A stretch of 64,000 nucleotides of DNA from NCBI RefSeq assembly GCF_001942335.1, contig NZ_MKKH01000015.1, positions 1-64,000 of the forward strand, in the 5' to 3' direction. The translations under genes were made by a program, and so were the position numbers. This stretch comes from Cellulosimicrobium sp. CUA-896. Lineage in GTDB: Bacteria > Actinomycetota > Actinomycetes > Actinomycetales > Cellulomonadaceae. Below, one piece after another: positions 18,152-29,114 of this stretch; the stretch's first letter is position 1; each line of letters begins with the position of its first letter. The notes beneath the pieces are model-generated. The model saw only the letters and a program-made list of their open reading frames with translations. It was not told the origin of the DNA and made no database searches.

Positions 18152-19078
18152 ATGCGTTGGTACATCGGCCGCAGACTGCTGCAGGTCGTCCCCGTGTTCC
18201 TCGGCTCCACCCTCCTGCTGTACGCCCTGGTGTTCCTGCGCCCCGGTGACCCGGTGGCCGCGCTCGGCGGCGAGCGCGGGCTCGCGCCCGCCGTCCAGGA
18301 GCAGATCCGGGCCGAGTTCAACCTCGACGAGCCCTTCATCGTGCAGTACCTGCTCTACCTCAAGGGCATCTTCACGCTCGACTTCGGCGTCACCTTCACC
18401 GGTCGCGAGGTCATCGACGTCATCGCCCAGGCCATCCCGGTGACGTTCCAGCTCGCCCTGATGGCCCTGGTGATCGAGGCGGTCCTCGGCGTCGGCTTCG
18501 GGCTCCTCGCGGGCCTGCGCAAGGGCGGCGTGTTCGACTCCACGGTGCTGGTCCTCAGCCTCCTCGTGATCGCCGTGCCGACGTTCGTCATCGGCTTCGT
18601 CATGCAGATCGTCGTCGGCGTGAACCTCGGGTGGCTGCCGGTCACCGCCGGGCGGGACCCCGACCTGGTCAGCCTCCTGATGCCGGCGATCGTGCTCGCC
18701 GCGACCTCGTTCGCCTACGTGCTGCGCCTCACGCGCACCTCGGTCCAGGAGAACCTGACCGCGGACTTCGTCCGGACCGCGCGCGCCAAGGGCCTGTCCC
18801 GCACGCAGGTGACCGGCCGCCACGTGCTCCGCAACTCCCTGATCCCGGTCATCACGTTCCTGGGCGCCGACCTGGGCGCGCTGATGGGCGGGGCGATCGT
18901 GACCGAGGGCATCTTCAACATCCGCGGCGTGGGCGGGACGCTCTACGACGCGATCACCCGCGGCGAGAACGCCACCGTCGTGTCCCTGACCACCGTCCTG
19001 GTCCTCGTCTACATCGCGGCGAACCTGGTCGTGGACCTCCTGTACGCCGCGCTGGACCCGAGGATCCGCTATGCCTGA
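18152..19078 (+). CDS. Peptide ABC transporter permease, DppB/OppB-type
   Basis: 308 aa with six membrane helices. It starts MRWYIGRRLLQVVPVFLGSTLLLY and has the BPD_transp_1 EAA loop (FVRTARAKGLSRTQVTGRHVLRNSLIPV). The C-terminal LLYAALDPRIRYA is the usual end of DppB. Its stop overlaps the next ATG by 8 nt. Confidence 0.93.
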   Translation: MRWYIGRRLLQVVPVFLGSTLLLYALVFLRPGDPVAALGGERGLAPAVQEQIRAEFNLDEPFIVQYLLYLKGIFTLDFGVTFTGREVIDVIAQAIPVTFQLALMALVIEAVLGVGFGLLAGLRKGGVFDSTVLVLSLLVIAVPTFVIGFVMQIVVGVNLGWLPVTAGRDPDLVSLLMPAIVLAATSFAYVLRLTRTSVQENLTADFVRTARAKGLSRTQVTGRHVLRNSLIPVITFLGADLGALMGGAIVTEGIFNIRGVGGTLYDAITRGENATVVSLTTVLVLVYIAANLVVDLLYAALDPRIRYA

Positions 19079-20044
19079 GACCCACTTGACGACGACGCCG
19101 GTGCGCACCGCACCGAGGCCCGGCCAGGAGCACGTCGCCCTCCCGCTCGACGAGGGCGGCCTCGGCGCCGTCGACGCCGTCGCCTCCACGGCCGCCCCGT
19201 CCGGCTTCTGGCGCGAGGCGTGGCGCGGGATGCGCCGTCGGCCCCTGTTCTGGGTGTCCGGCGCGGTCATCCTCCTCGTCCTCGCCGTCGCGGCGTTCCC
19301 CGGGGTGTTCACCTCGATCGACCCGCGCACCTGCTCGCTGTCCGACGCGCTCGCCGGCCCGCGCGGCGGCCACCTGTTCGGCTTCGACCGCCAGGGGTGC
19401 GACATCTTCTCGCGCACGATGCACGGCGCCCGGGCCTCCGTCACGGTCGGCGTGCTCACCACCACGTTCGTCGTGGTCGTGGGCACCCTGATGGGCGCGG
19501 TCGCCGGCTACCTCGGCGGCTGGGCCGACACCCTGCTGTCCCGCCTCACCGACATCTTCTTCGCGATCCCGCTGGTGCTCGCGGCCATCGTCATCATGAG
19601 CGTGTCGACGGAGCGGACGGCGCTCACGGTCGCGGTCGTGCTCGCCGCCTTCGGGTGGTCGTCGATCGCGCGGATCGCCCGCGGCACGGTCATGTCGGTG
19701 AAGAACAACGAGTTCGTCACCGCCGCGCGCTCGCTGGGGATGGGCCGGACCGCGATCCTGCTCCGGCACGTGCTGCCGAACTCCGCGGCGCCGATCATCG
19801 TCTACGCGACCGTCGCCCTCGGCACGTTCATCGTCGCGGAGGCCACCCTGAGCTTCCTCGGCATCGGTCTGCCTCCCTCGACAGTGTCCTGGGGCGGGGA
19901 CATCTCGCAGGCGCAGGGTGCGATCCGCACCAACCCCGAGATCCTGCTCTACCCGGCCGGTGCGCTCGCCCTCACGGTGCTCGGCTTCATCATGATGGGC
20001 GACGTCGTGCGCGACGCCCTCGACCCGAGGCCCGCACCCGATGA
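19071..20044 (+). CDS. Peptide ABC transporter permease, DppC/OppC-type
   Basis: About 324 aa. A variable N-terminal ~55 residues precede the OppC_N helix (FWVSGAVILLVLAVAAFPG). Then come GFDRQGCDIFSRTMHGARASV and the EAA loop FVTAARSLGMGRTAILLRHVLPNSAAPI. One base is missing near 20029: restoring it gives the family ending DPRARTR with a stop at 20044 that overlaps the next ATG (ATGA). Without it the frame runs on to 20327, which is not a real extension. Confidence 0.9.
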
Positions 20045-21758
20045 GCGCTCCCACGCCCCCCACCCCCGACGTCGACCCCACGGCCCCGCTGCTGGAGGTC
20101 CGCGGCCTCGAGGTGTCCTTCAGGACGGACGCGGGTTCCGTCCAGGCCGTCCGCGGCGCCGACCTCACCGTCTACCCGGGGCAGTCCGTCGCGATCGTCG
20201 GCGAGTCCGGCTCCGGGAAGTCCACGACGGCGCACGCGATCATCGACCTGCTGCCCGGCACCGGGAAGGTCACCGGCGGCAGCATCCGGTTCGCGGGCCG
20301 CGAGCTCGTCGGCCTCGGACGCCGTGACGTCGAGGCGCTGCGCGGCGACCTCATCGGCCTGGTCCCGCAGGACCCGATGTCCAACCTCAACCCGGTGTGG
20401 AAGATCGGCACCCAGGTCGACGAGGCGCTGCGCGCGAACGGCTTCCGCGGGTCGCGGGCCGAGCGTCGGGCCCGCGTCGCCGAGCTCCTGGCCGAGGCGG
20501 GCCTGCCCGACGCCGGGCGGCGGGCCTCGCAGTACCCGCACGAGTTCTCCGGAGGCATGCGGCAGCGCGCCCTCATCGCGATCGGCCTGGCCGCCCGGCC
20601 CCGGCTGCTCATCGCCGACGAGCCGACCTCCGCCCTCGACGTCACGGTGCAGCGGCAGATCCTCGACCACCTCGACACGCTGACGCAGGAGATGGGGACC
20701 GCGGTCCTGTTCATCACGCACGACCTCGGTCTCGCCGCGGAGCGTGCCGAGCACCTCGTCGTCATGTACCGCGGCCAGGTCGTCGAGTCCGGGCCGGCAC
20801 GCCAGATCCTGACCGACCCCCGGCACCCGTACACCCGACGGCTCGTGGCCTCCGCGCCGTCGCTGGCGTCGCGCCGCATCGAGGTCGCGCACGCGGACGG
20901 TCGGCCGAGCGACGAGGAGCTCGCGCGCCACTCCGGCGATCCGGAGCCGCGCCGGGACGAGATCGTGGTCGCCGCGCACCTCACCAAGACGTTCCGGCTC
21001 CGCGGCCACGGACCCGGCACGCGCGAGTTCACCGCGGTGGACGACGTGAGCTTCTCGCTCGCGCGGGGGCGCACGCTCGCCCTCGTCGGGGAGTCGGGGT
21101 CCGGCAAGTCGACGGCCGCGAACATGGTCCTGGGCCTGCTCGAACCCACCTCCGGGAGCGTGCAGTTCGACGGGCACGACATCGCCATGCTCACCGGTCG
21201 TCGCCAGATGGCGTTCCGTCGCCGCATCCAGCCGGTGTTCCAGAACCCCTACGGCTCGCTCGACCCGCAGTTCTCCGTCTACCGGACGCTCGAGGAGCCG
21301 CTGCGCCTGCACAAGGTGGGCGACCGCCGGTCGCGCGAGGCGCGCGTCCGGGAGCTGCTCGACATGGTCGCCCTCCCGCAGTCCGCCGTGCGGCGGTTCC
21401 CCAACCAGCTGTCCGGAGGGCAGCGGCAGCGGGTCGCGATCGCCCGGGCGCTCGCCCTCCAGCCCGAGGTGATCGTCCTCGACGAGGCCGTCTCCGCCCT
21501 GGACGTGCTCGTGCAGGCGCAGATCCTCGAGCTGCTGGCCGAGCTGCAGCGCGAGCTGGGGCTGGCCTACCTGTTCATCACCCACGACCTCGCCGTGGTG
21601 CGGCAGATCGCGGACTCCGTGGTGGTGATGAGGTCGGGGAAGGTCGTCGAGCACGCGCCGACCGACGAGTCTTCGACCACCCGCGGGAGGAGTACACGCG
21701 CGACCTGCTCACCGCGATCCCGGGCGCCGGCCTCGTGGTGAGCGCGTCGGACGCCTGA
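20041..21758 (+). CDS. Fused dual ATPase of peptide ABC transporter (DppD-DppF type)
   Basis: About 572 aa with two complete ABC domains in one chain. The first has GESGSGKST, FSGGMRQRALIA and LLIADEPTSALDVT; the second has GESGSGKST, LSGGQRQRVAIARAL and VIVLDEAVSALDV. Each has an oligopeptide/dipeptide C-terminal signature (HPYTRRLVASAPS; HPREEYTRDLL). It energises the preceding permeases. One base is missing near 21668, between TDE and VFDHPREE. Confidence 0.92.
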
Positions 21759-21782
21759 GGAGCGGGGTCGGCTCGACCGACC

Positions 21783-21827
21783 CGTGCGCGAGGGTCTCGC
21801 GACGTCGTCGGCAGCCCCTCGCGCACG
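21783..21827 (+). terminator. Hairpin at the end of the peptide operon
   Basis: A 12-bp stem (CGTGCGCGAGGG / CCCTCGCGCACG) closes a ~20-nt loop 24 bp after the stop. No T-run, as is usual in such GC-rich genomes. Confidence 0.6.
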
Positions 21828-21978
21828 GCCGGCGTGCTCGGCGGCCGGAAACGCGGTCGACATCGAGTCGTGACGCGATGGTTTCGTTCGGACCCTGGCG
21901 TAATAGGCGACGACCTGGCTAGTGTGCAGGAGTCCGAACAAATCGCCCTGGCGGGCCAGGAAGAGCAACGAGGCCTTC

Positions 21979-23732
<1,754 letters not shown>

Positions 23733-23767
23733 GCCGGCGCGCTCGGAGCCTTCACACGCAGGTCCGG

Positions 23768-23804
23768 CGCCCCTCGCCGCCCCGTCGGACGGGCGCGAGG
23801 GGCG
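23768..23804. terminator. Bidirectional hairpin between chitinase and RidA-like gene
   Basis: CGCCCCTCGC pairs with GCGAGGGGCG around a 17-nt loop. It lies between two converging genes and abuts the stop of the minus-strand gene. Confidence 0.65.
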
Positions 23805-24215
23805 TCAGGCGGGCCGTCGGTCGGGCACCGCCGCGACCGCCTCGATCTGGACCAGCGCGCCGGGGCGGCCGATCCCCACCCGCAGCACGGTGACGGCCGC
23901 CGGGTGCGGGCCCCACACCTCGCCGACGACGGCGAAACCCTCCCTGAGGTCGGCCTCCGGCGCGAGGTAGACGGCGAGACGGGCCACGTCCTCGGGGCCC
24001 GCGCCCGCGGCGTCGAGCACGGCGAGGACGTTGCGCAGCGCCTGCGCGGTCTGCGCGGCGATCCCGCCCTCGACGATCTCGCCGTCGGGGCCGGTCCCGT
24101 TCTGGCCTCCGACGTAGAGCGTGCGGCCGGTCTCCGTGATCGTCCCCTGCGAGAACGCGGGGTTCGTGTGCAGGCCGGGCGGGTTGACGTGCGTGACGGT
24201 CGGCGTGCTCGACAT
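23805..24215 (-). CDS. RidA (YjgF/UK114) family protein
   Basis: 136 aa. Family landmarks: NPAFSQGTITETGRTLYVGGQNG near the N-terminus, QTAQALRNVLAVLDAAGA in the middle, and PAAVTVLRVGIGRPGALVQIEAVA at the end. The Arg before the final strand that RidA uses for imine binding is placed as in VLRVGIGRPG, but this may be a non-archetypal Rid protein. Proposed role: hydrolysis of reactive enamine/imine intermediates. Confidence 0.85.
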   Translation of the reverse strand: MSSTPTVTHVNPPGLHTNPAFSQGTITETGRTLYVGGQNGTGPDGEIVEGGIAAQTAQALRNVLAVLDAAGAGPEDVARLAVYLAPEADLREGFAVVGEVWGPHPAAVTVLRVGIGRPGALVQIEAVAAVPDRRPA

Positions 24216-24366
24216 GCTGCGCCTCCTGGGTGTGCGACGACGGTCCTCGGGGCGGCGACGACCCGGGGTGGCCGGCCGTCGGCGACGCTACGCCGCACCC
24301 CCGACACGCCTCGCCGACACGCCGCTCCGGCGGGACGACCGCGCGCGGGGTGTGTAGGAAGGGGGC

Positions 24367-24836
24367 ATGAAGCAGTCGGCCGGTCTGGTGCTCCACCGTG
24401 TGCGCGACGGCGTCGTCGAGGTGCTGATCGGGCACATGGGCGGGCCGCTGTGGGCGCGCAAGGACGCCGGCGCGTGGACGATCCCCAAGGGTGAGATCGA
24501 CCCGGACGAGGACCCGCACGCCGCCGCGCTGCGCGAGTTCGCCGAGGAGCTCGGCGTGCCGGCGCCGGCGAGCGACGTCCCGGACCTCGACCTCGGGACG
24601 GTGCGCCAGCGGGCCGGGAAGCTCGTCACGGCGTGGGCGCGTCAGGCGGACCTCGACGTCAGCAGCATCGCGAGCAACACGTTCGTCGCGGAGTGGCCGC
24701 CGCGGTCCGGGAGGATGCAGGAGTCCCCGAGCTCGACCGCGCGGGGTGGTTCCCGCTCGCGCGCGCCCGCGGGCTCGTCGTCTCGGGTCAGGTCGCGTTG
24801 CTCGACCGCCTCGAGGAGCTGGTGCGCCGCGCTTGA
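24367..24836 (+). CDS. Nudix hydrolase
   Basis: About 156 aa. The full Nudix box (GX5EX7REUXEEXGU) begins near residue 42 with GEIDPDE and ends REFAEELGV. The N-terminus KQSAGLVLHRVRDGVVEVLIGH and the C-terminal ELDRAGWFPLARAR fit the small actinobacterial Nudix proteins related to Ap4A hydrolase. One base is missing near 24720. The substrate is uncertain. Confidence 0.88.
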
Positions 24837-24850
24837 CGCGCCCGGGCACG

Positions 24851-24888
24851 GCGAAGGCCCCGGGACCACGAGGTCCCGGGGCCTTCGC
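24851..24888. terminator. Strong bidirectional terminator
   Basis: A 17-bp perfect stem (GCGAAGGCCCCGGGACC and complement) with a 4-nt ACGA loop lies between the converging Nudix gene and a small membrane-protein gene. Confidence 0.85.
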
Positions 24889-24897
24889 GACCGGGGC

Positions 24898-25041
24898 TCA
24901 GCCGAGCAGGAAGGGCCCGGCGGCGAACCCTGCCACCAGCCCGACCGCGACGGCGGCGACCGCGGACAGGTGGGAGCGTCGCGCGCGGGTGGTGGCGCGG
25001 CGCACGGTGCCGGCCGGCGTGGCGGGCAGCGTCTCGGTCAT
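24898..25041 (-). CDS. Small single-helix membrane protein (47 aa)
   Basis: Starts MTETLPATPAGTVRRATTRA; an Arg-rich stretch is followed by one hydrophobic helix (SAVAAVAVGLVAGFAAGPF) and LLG. Positive-inside logic puts the N-terminus in the cytosol. Its reading frame, start and adjacent terminator support expression. No family recognised. Confidence 0.5.
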   Translation of the reverse strand: MTETLPATPAGTVRRATTRARRSHLSAVAAVAVGLVAGFAAGPFLLG

Positions 25042-25328
25042 GGCGGTCCTCTCGACGTGGTGTTCCAGGAAGGAGGACCGCGTCCGACACGATCCGTGAC
25101 GCGTCTCGGGGCGACACGTGACGCGATCTGCGTCACACGTCGCCCGGCGAAGCGCGCCGAACCTGGTTCATCAGCGTGCACGAACCCCCGGGTGCCCGCG
25201 CGCCGAAACGGGCCGGTGCCCTGGTTCCTCCCGCTTCGTCCCGCGGTTCACGGCGCCTGGGCGGGACGAAGCGCGTCGCTCGATCGCGTCGTCGACCCGC
25301 GGCGTGCGACTCGCGTCGCTCGATCGCG
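25042..25328. other. Intergenic tract with a TGACGC dyad and a 19-bp direct repeat
   Basis: No gene seen. A dyad GTGACGC-GATCT-GCGTCAC lies at 25118-25136. A perfect 19-bp direct repeat (CGCGTCGCTCGATCGCGTC) occurs at 25272-25290 and 25312-25330; the second copy reaches into the thiolase stop codon. Confidence 0.55.
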
Positions 25329-26573
25329 TCAGTCGCGCACGCGCAGGACGAGCGCGTCGCCCTGCCCGCCGCCCCCGCAGAGCGCCGCGGCCCCGACGCC
25401 GCCACCGCGGCGGCGCAGCGCGAGCGCGAGGTGCAGCGCGAGCCGCGCCCCGGACGCGCCGACGGGGTGGCCGAGCGCGATCGCGCCGCCGTCCGTGTTG
25501 ACGACCTCTGCGTCGACGCCGAGGTCGGCGACCGACTGCAGCGCGACGGCGGCGAACGCCTCGTTGATCTCCACGAGGTCGAGCTCCGACGCCGCGAGGC
25601 CCTCGCGCTTGAGCGCCGCCTCGATCGCGCGCGCGGGCTGGGAGTGCAGGGAGTTGTCGGGCCCCGCCACCTGGCCGGCGGCACCGATCTCGGCGAGCCA
25701 GGTCAGCCCGTTGCGCTTCGCGAAGGCGCGGCTCGCGACGACGACGGCCGCCGCGCCGTCGGACAGCGGCGAGCTCGACCCCGCGGTGATCGTCCCGTCC
25801 GGGACGAAGGCGGGGCGCAGGCGCTCCAGCGCCTCGAGCGTCGTGTCCGCCCGCACGCCCTCGTCGTGCTCGACGACGACCGGCTCGCCCTTGCGCTTAG
25901 GCACGCTGACGGGCGCGATCTCCTCGGCGAGCCGACCGGCGTCGCGCGCGGCGGCCGCGCGCTGGTGCGAGCGCAGCGCGTAGGCGTCCTGCTCGGGGCG
26001 GCCGATGCTGCGCGTCGCGCAGCCGCGGTCGGTGAGCTCGCCCATCACCTCGCCGCTGAACGGGTCGTCCAGGCCGTCGTGCGTGAGCGAGTCGGCCATG
26101 GTGACGTCGCCGAACGCGAAGCCGGCGCGCGAGTCCAGCACGAGGTGCGGGGCGTTCGTCATGGACTCCTGGCCGCCGGCCACGACGACGCCCGCCTCGC
26201 CGGTGCGCACGAGCCGCGCCGCGTCGATGATCGCGGTGAGCCCCGACAGGCAGAGCTTGTTGATCGTCACGGTCGGGACCTCCCAGCCGATCCCGGCGCG
26301 GATCGCGGCCTGCCGGGCCGGGCCCTGCTTGGCGCCGGCTTGGACGACCTGCCCGACGATCACCGTGTCCACCTGCTCGGGCCGCACGCCCGCGGCAGCC
26401 AGTGCGCCGCGGATCGCGTGCGCACCGAGCTCGGCCGCCGACAGCGACGCGAGCGCGCCGCGGAACCGGGCGAACGGCGTCCGCGCGCCGTGCAGGAGGA
26501 CCGGGGTGACCTCGTCCTCGGAGGTGACGGCCGCGCCGTCGGGCACGGTGCTGGCGGTGGCGTCGCTGCTCAT
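25329..26573 (-). CDS. Acetyl-CoA C-acetyltransferase (thiolase)
   Basis: 414 aa thiolase. The nucleophilic Cys lies near residue 108 in TINKLCLSGLTA; NEAFA, GGAIALGHPVGASG and the C-terminal CGGGGQGDAL supply the His and second Cys. It joins or cleaves acetoacetyl-CoA or longer 3-ketoacyl-CoA. It lies downstream of the acyl-CoA dehydrogenase on the same strand with a hairpin between, suggesting related fatty-acid or amino-acid breakdown. The ~20-residue N-terminal extension is unusual but the ATG at 26573 is the only clear start. Confidence 0.93.
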   Translation of the reverse strand: MSSDATASTVPDGAAVTSEDEVTPVLLHGARTPFARFRGALASLSAAELGAHAIRGALAAAGVRPEQVDTVIVGQVVQAGAKQGPARQAAIRAGIGWEVPTVTINKLCLSGLTAIIDAARLVRTGEAGVVVAGGQESMTNAPHLVLDSRAGFAFGDVTMADSLTHDGLDDPFSGEVMGELTDRGCATRSIGRPEQDAYALRSHQRAAAARDAGRLAEEIAPVSVPKRKGEPVVVEHDEGVRADTTLEALERLRPAFVPDGTITAGSSSPLSDGAAAVVVASRAFAKRNGLTWLAEIGAAGQVAGPDNSLHSQPARAIEAALKREGLAASELDLVEINEAFAAVALQSVADLGVDAEVVNTDGGAIALGHPVGASGARLALHLALALRRRGGGVGAAALCGGGGQGDALVLRVRD

Positions 26574-26616
26574 GGGGCTCCGTCCGGGGGTGCGGCTACA
26601 GGTGGTGACGAGAAGG

Positions 26617-26655
26617 GCCCCGGCGCCGCGAGGAGGGGCGGAGCGGCGCCGGGGC
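26617..26655 (-). terminator. Hairpin between acyl-CoA dehydrogenase and thiolase
   Basis: GCCCCGGCGCCGC pairs with GCGGCGCCGGGGC around a 13-nt loop, 20 bp after the dehydrogenase stop. It may separate or attenuate the two genes. Confidence 0.6.
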
Positions 26656-26675
26656 GCGGGTGGGGAGCCGGGCGC

Positions 26676-27929
26676 TCAGACGAACGCGGAGACGCCCGTG
26701 ATGTCGCGGCCGACGATGAGCGCCTGCACCGACTCGGTGCCCTCGTACGTGTGCAGGGCCTCGATGTCGGCGAAGTGCCGGGCGACGCGGTTGCCGAGGA
26801 GGATGCCGTTGCCGCCGAGCAGGTCGCGCGCGGTCGACGCGATCTCGCGGGCGCCGCGCGTGCACGTGTACTTCGCGAGCGACGCCTGCGGGCCGGTGAG
26901 CGTGCCCTCCTCCGCGTGCTGCGTCATGCGCGCCACGAGGAGCTGGAGCTGCGTGAGCGTCGACAGCATCCGCGTGAGGCGTTCCTGGATCATCTGGTTC
27001 GCCGCGAGCGGGCGGCCGAACTGCACCCGCTGCGTCGCGTACGCGACCGCCGTCTCGTAGCAGGCGATCGCGTGCCCGACGGCGGCCCACGCCACCCCGA
27101 GGCGCGTCGCGAACAGCACGCGCGACGTGTCCTTGAACGACCGCGCGCCCGGCAGGGCGTTCCCGGCGGGGACGAAGACGTCGTCGAGCACGACGCGCGC
27201 CTGCCAGATCGCGCGCAGCGACACCTTGCCGGTGATCGTCGTGCCCGTGTAGCCGGGGGAGTCCTGCGGGACGACGAAGCCGTGGACCTGGCCGTCCGCC
27301 CACTCGTCGTCGGCATCGCCGACGGCGCGCGCCCACACGACCGTGATGTCGCCCGACGAGCCGTTGCCGATCCACTTCTTCTCGCCGTTCAGCACGTAGC
27401 CCTCGACGCCGTCGCGGGTCTCGCGGCGGGCCGTCGTCTCGAGGGAGACCGAGTCGGAGCCGTGCGTCGGCTCCGTGAGCGCGAAGGCCCCGATGACCTC
27501 GCCGCGCGCCATCGGCTCCGCCCAGCGCGCGCGCTGCTCGTCGGAGCCGAGCATCTGGATCGAGCGCAGCGCGAGGCCGCCCTGGACGCCGCAGATCGTC
27601 GCGACCGAGCCGTCGCCGCGCGACATCTCCATCGCGGCGAGGCCGGCCCCGAGGTGGCTGACGCGCTCGCGGCCGTCGACGTCGACGCCGTCGCGCAGGA
27701 GGTCGAGCTCGCCCATGCGCTTGACGAGCCCGAGCGGGACCTCGGCGCGCTCCCAGTACTCGTCGATGACGGGCAGCACCTCGTCCTGGACGAACTGCCG
27801 CACGCGCTGCTGGTGGGCGCGGTCGGCGTCCGTGGCGTGGGCGAACGCCCCCGCGTAGTCGACGTCGAGGGGCGTCGTGAGGTCGTACGCGGGCTCGGTG
27901 ACACCGGGCATGATCGGCGGGGTGGGCAT
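26676..27929 (-). CDS. Acyl-CoA dehydrogenase, glutaryl-CoA dehydrogenase-like
   Basis: 417 aa flavoprotein that makes an alpha-beta double bond in acyl-CoA. Motifs: GAFALTEPTHGSDSVSLET (FAD/substrate), YVLNGEKKWIGNG, FGRPLAANQMIQERL, RDLLGGNGILLGNRVARH, and the catalytic-Glu segment IEALHTYEGTESVQALIVGR. The pattern is closest to glutaryl-CoA dehydrogenases, but substrate cannot be fixed. A promoter with an embedded palindrome lies at 27994-28020. Confidence 0.92.
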   Translation of the reverse strand: MPTPPIMPGVTEPAYDLTTPLDVDYAGAFAHATDADRAHQQRVRQFVQDEVLPVIDEYWERAEVPLGLVKRMGELDLLRDGVDVDGRERVSHLGAGLAAMEMSRGDGSVATICGVQGGLALRSIQMLGSDEQRARWAEPMARGEVIGAFALTEPTHGSDSVSLETTARRETRDGVEGYVLNGEKKWIGNGSSGDITVVWARAVGDADDEWADGQVHGFVVPQDSPGYTGTTITGKVSLRAIWQARVVLDDVFVPAGNALPGARSFKDTSRVLFATRLGVAWAAVGHAIACYETAVAYATQRVQFGRPLAANQMIQERLTRMLSTLTQLQLLVARMTQHAEEGTLTGPQASLAKYTCTRGAREIASTARDLLGGNGILLGNRVARHFADIEALHTYEGTESVQALIVGRDITGVSAFV

Positions 27930-27993
27930 CGGTGCTCCTGTGCTCGACGGTCGGACGGCGCGCGGAGGTCCTCCCGCGCTGCTCGTCCCATCG

Positions 27994-28034
27994 TGCGCCG
28001 AGACGGCGTCTCAGGTCAAGCGATACTCCGTATC
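27994..28034 (-). promoter_or_regulatory. Promoter and operator-like palindromes of the acyl-CoA dehydrogenase
   Basis: On the minus strand TTGACC (-35) is followed by an ~18-bp spacer and CACGAT. The spacer holds a perfect GAGACG-G-CGTCTC palindrome (28000-28012). A second palindrome, GATAC-TCC-GTATC (28022-28034), lies just upstream. A repressor bound to the spacer would block the promoter. No dedicated regulator gene is adjacent. Confidence 0.5.
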
Positions 28035-28065
28035 AGTGAAGCGGCGTATCGCTCGTGTCGTCGCG

Positions 28066-28766
28066 TCAGCCGAGCGTGGGCGCTCCGGCGGCGGCCGCCT
28101 CGGCCGTCGCGCGCCGGTTGACGCGCCACCACACGAAGAACCCGACGAGCGTGAACGCGCCGTAGAACACGTACATGAACGCGGACGCGTAGTACCCGGC
28201 AGAGACGAGCAGGGCACGCCCACGATGTCGACCGCGACCCAGACCAGCCAGAACTCGACCCAGCCCTTCGCCATGCCGTAGGTCGCGAGGAGCGAGCCCA
28301 TGAAGATCCAGGCGTCCGCCCACACCGGCTCGAAGGAGCCCAGGGCGCGGAACAGCGGGGTGAGCAGGGCCGTGCCGAGGACCAGGGCGAGCACGAGGCC
28401 GATGCGCTGCCGCGCCGTCGCCCACTGCGGGACCACGGAGACGCCATGGCTGTCGGCGTCCGCGTCACCCAGCCGCTGCTGGGTGCGCCGCCACTGCACC
28501 CACCCGTACACCGACACGACGACGAACATGACCTGCCGACCGGCCTGGCCGAGCAGGTTCACGGGGTTGGGCGTCGCGAACACCGCGCCGAGGAACACCG
28601 TGAGCAGCAGCAGGTTGCCGACGATGCCCACGGGCCACGCCCACACCTTGCGCCGCATGCCGCCCAGCGCCGACGCCAGGCCGAACCCGTTGCCGACGAT
28701 CTCGCGCCACAGCAGGTGCTGGTCGCCGATCGTGAGCTGCGCGTCGAACAGCGCCATCAGGTCCAT
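28066..28766 (-). CDS. ribM: Riboflavin transporter RibM (PnuX), PnuC family
   Basis: About 233 aa with 6-7 membrane helices. The PnuC-family body is clear: EIVGNGFGLASALGGMRRKVWAWPVGIVGN, FVVVSVYGWVQWRR, WIFMGSLLATYGMAKGWVEFWLVWVAVDIVGVP, and YYASAFMYVFYGAF. PnuC proteins move nicotinamide riboside, but this gene sits behind an FMN riboswitch, which marks the RibM/PnuX branch that imports riboflavin in actinobacteria. One base is missing near 28213 in a C run (GVP-LLVSAGYY). Confidence 0.88.
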
Positions 28767-28939
28767 CGGATGTCCCTCGTCCTCCCGGGCACGGAGGGCT
28801 CCGGGGCGAGGGCGGGCGTCGGGTGGTCGCGGCCCGTCAGGTCCGGACGCCTTCGCTCACCACGGCGGGGCCGGTCGCCTCGGGTGCGGGCTCGTCGAGT
28901 GCTCGACGGACCCGTCCCCGCGGGGACGGCCGCGCCGCA

Positions 28940-29060
28940 CGTGCTTCCTCCCATCCGGACTGTCACCGTCGGTCCTGGAGTTCCACCAGGTCAACCGCGC
29001 GTAGGGCGCGGGTCGCGGACTGTCACCGCCGGCTCGGAATTGCACCGACCCCGGAGCACG
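28940..29060 (-). promoter_or_regulatory. FMN riboswitch (RFN element)
   Basis: On the minus strand the aptamer opens CGTGCTCCGGGGTCGGTG, contains the twin GGTGACAGTCCG segments, and GGTTGACCTGGTGGAA, and ends GGATGGGAGGAAGCACG, which pairs with the start (P1). These are the conserved RFN blocks. A GTCCCCGCGGGGAC palindrome (28914-28927) just downstream may be part of the expression platform. It controls ribM, 174 nt further on; 28767-28913 otherwise holds no gene. Confidence 0.96.
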
Positions 29061-29114
29061 TTCGTGCGTACTGCGTTCTGCAACCCCCGATCCTACCCGC
29101 GCATTCCCCGCGGG

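Noticed and set aside
20045-20327. C-terminal extension of the DppC permease
   Set aside because: It overlaps the ATPase gene in the wrong frame; restoring one base near 20029 gives the normal DPRARTR end and an ATGA overlap.
28066-28766. Nicotinamide riboside transporter pnuC
   Set aside because: Family match is right, but the FMN riboswitch points to the riboflavin-transporting RibM/PnuX branch.
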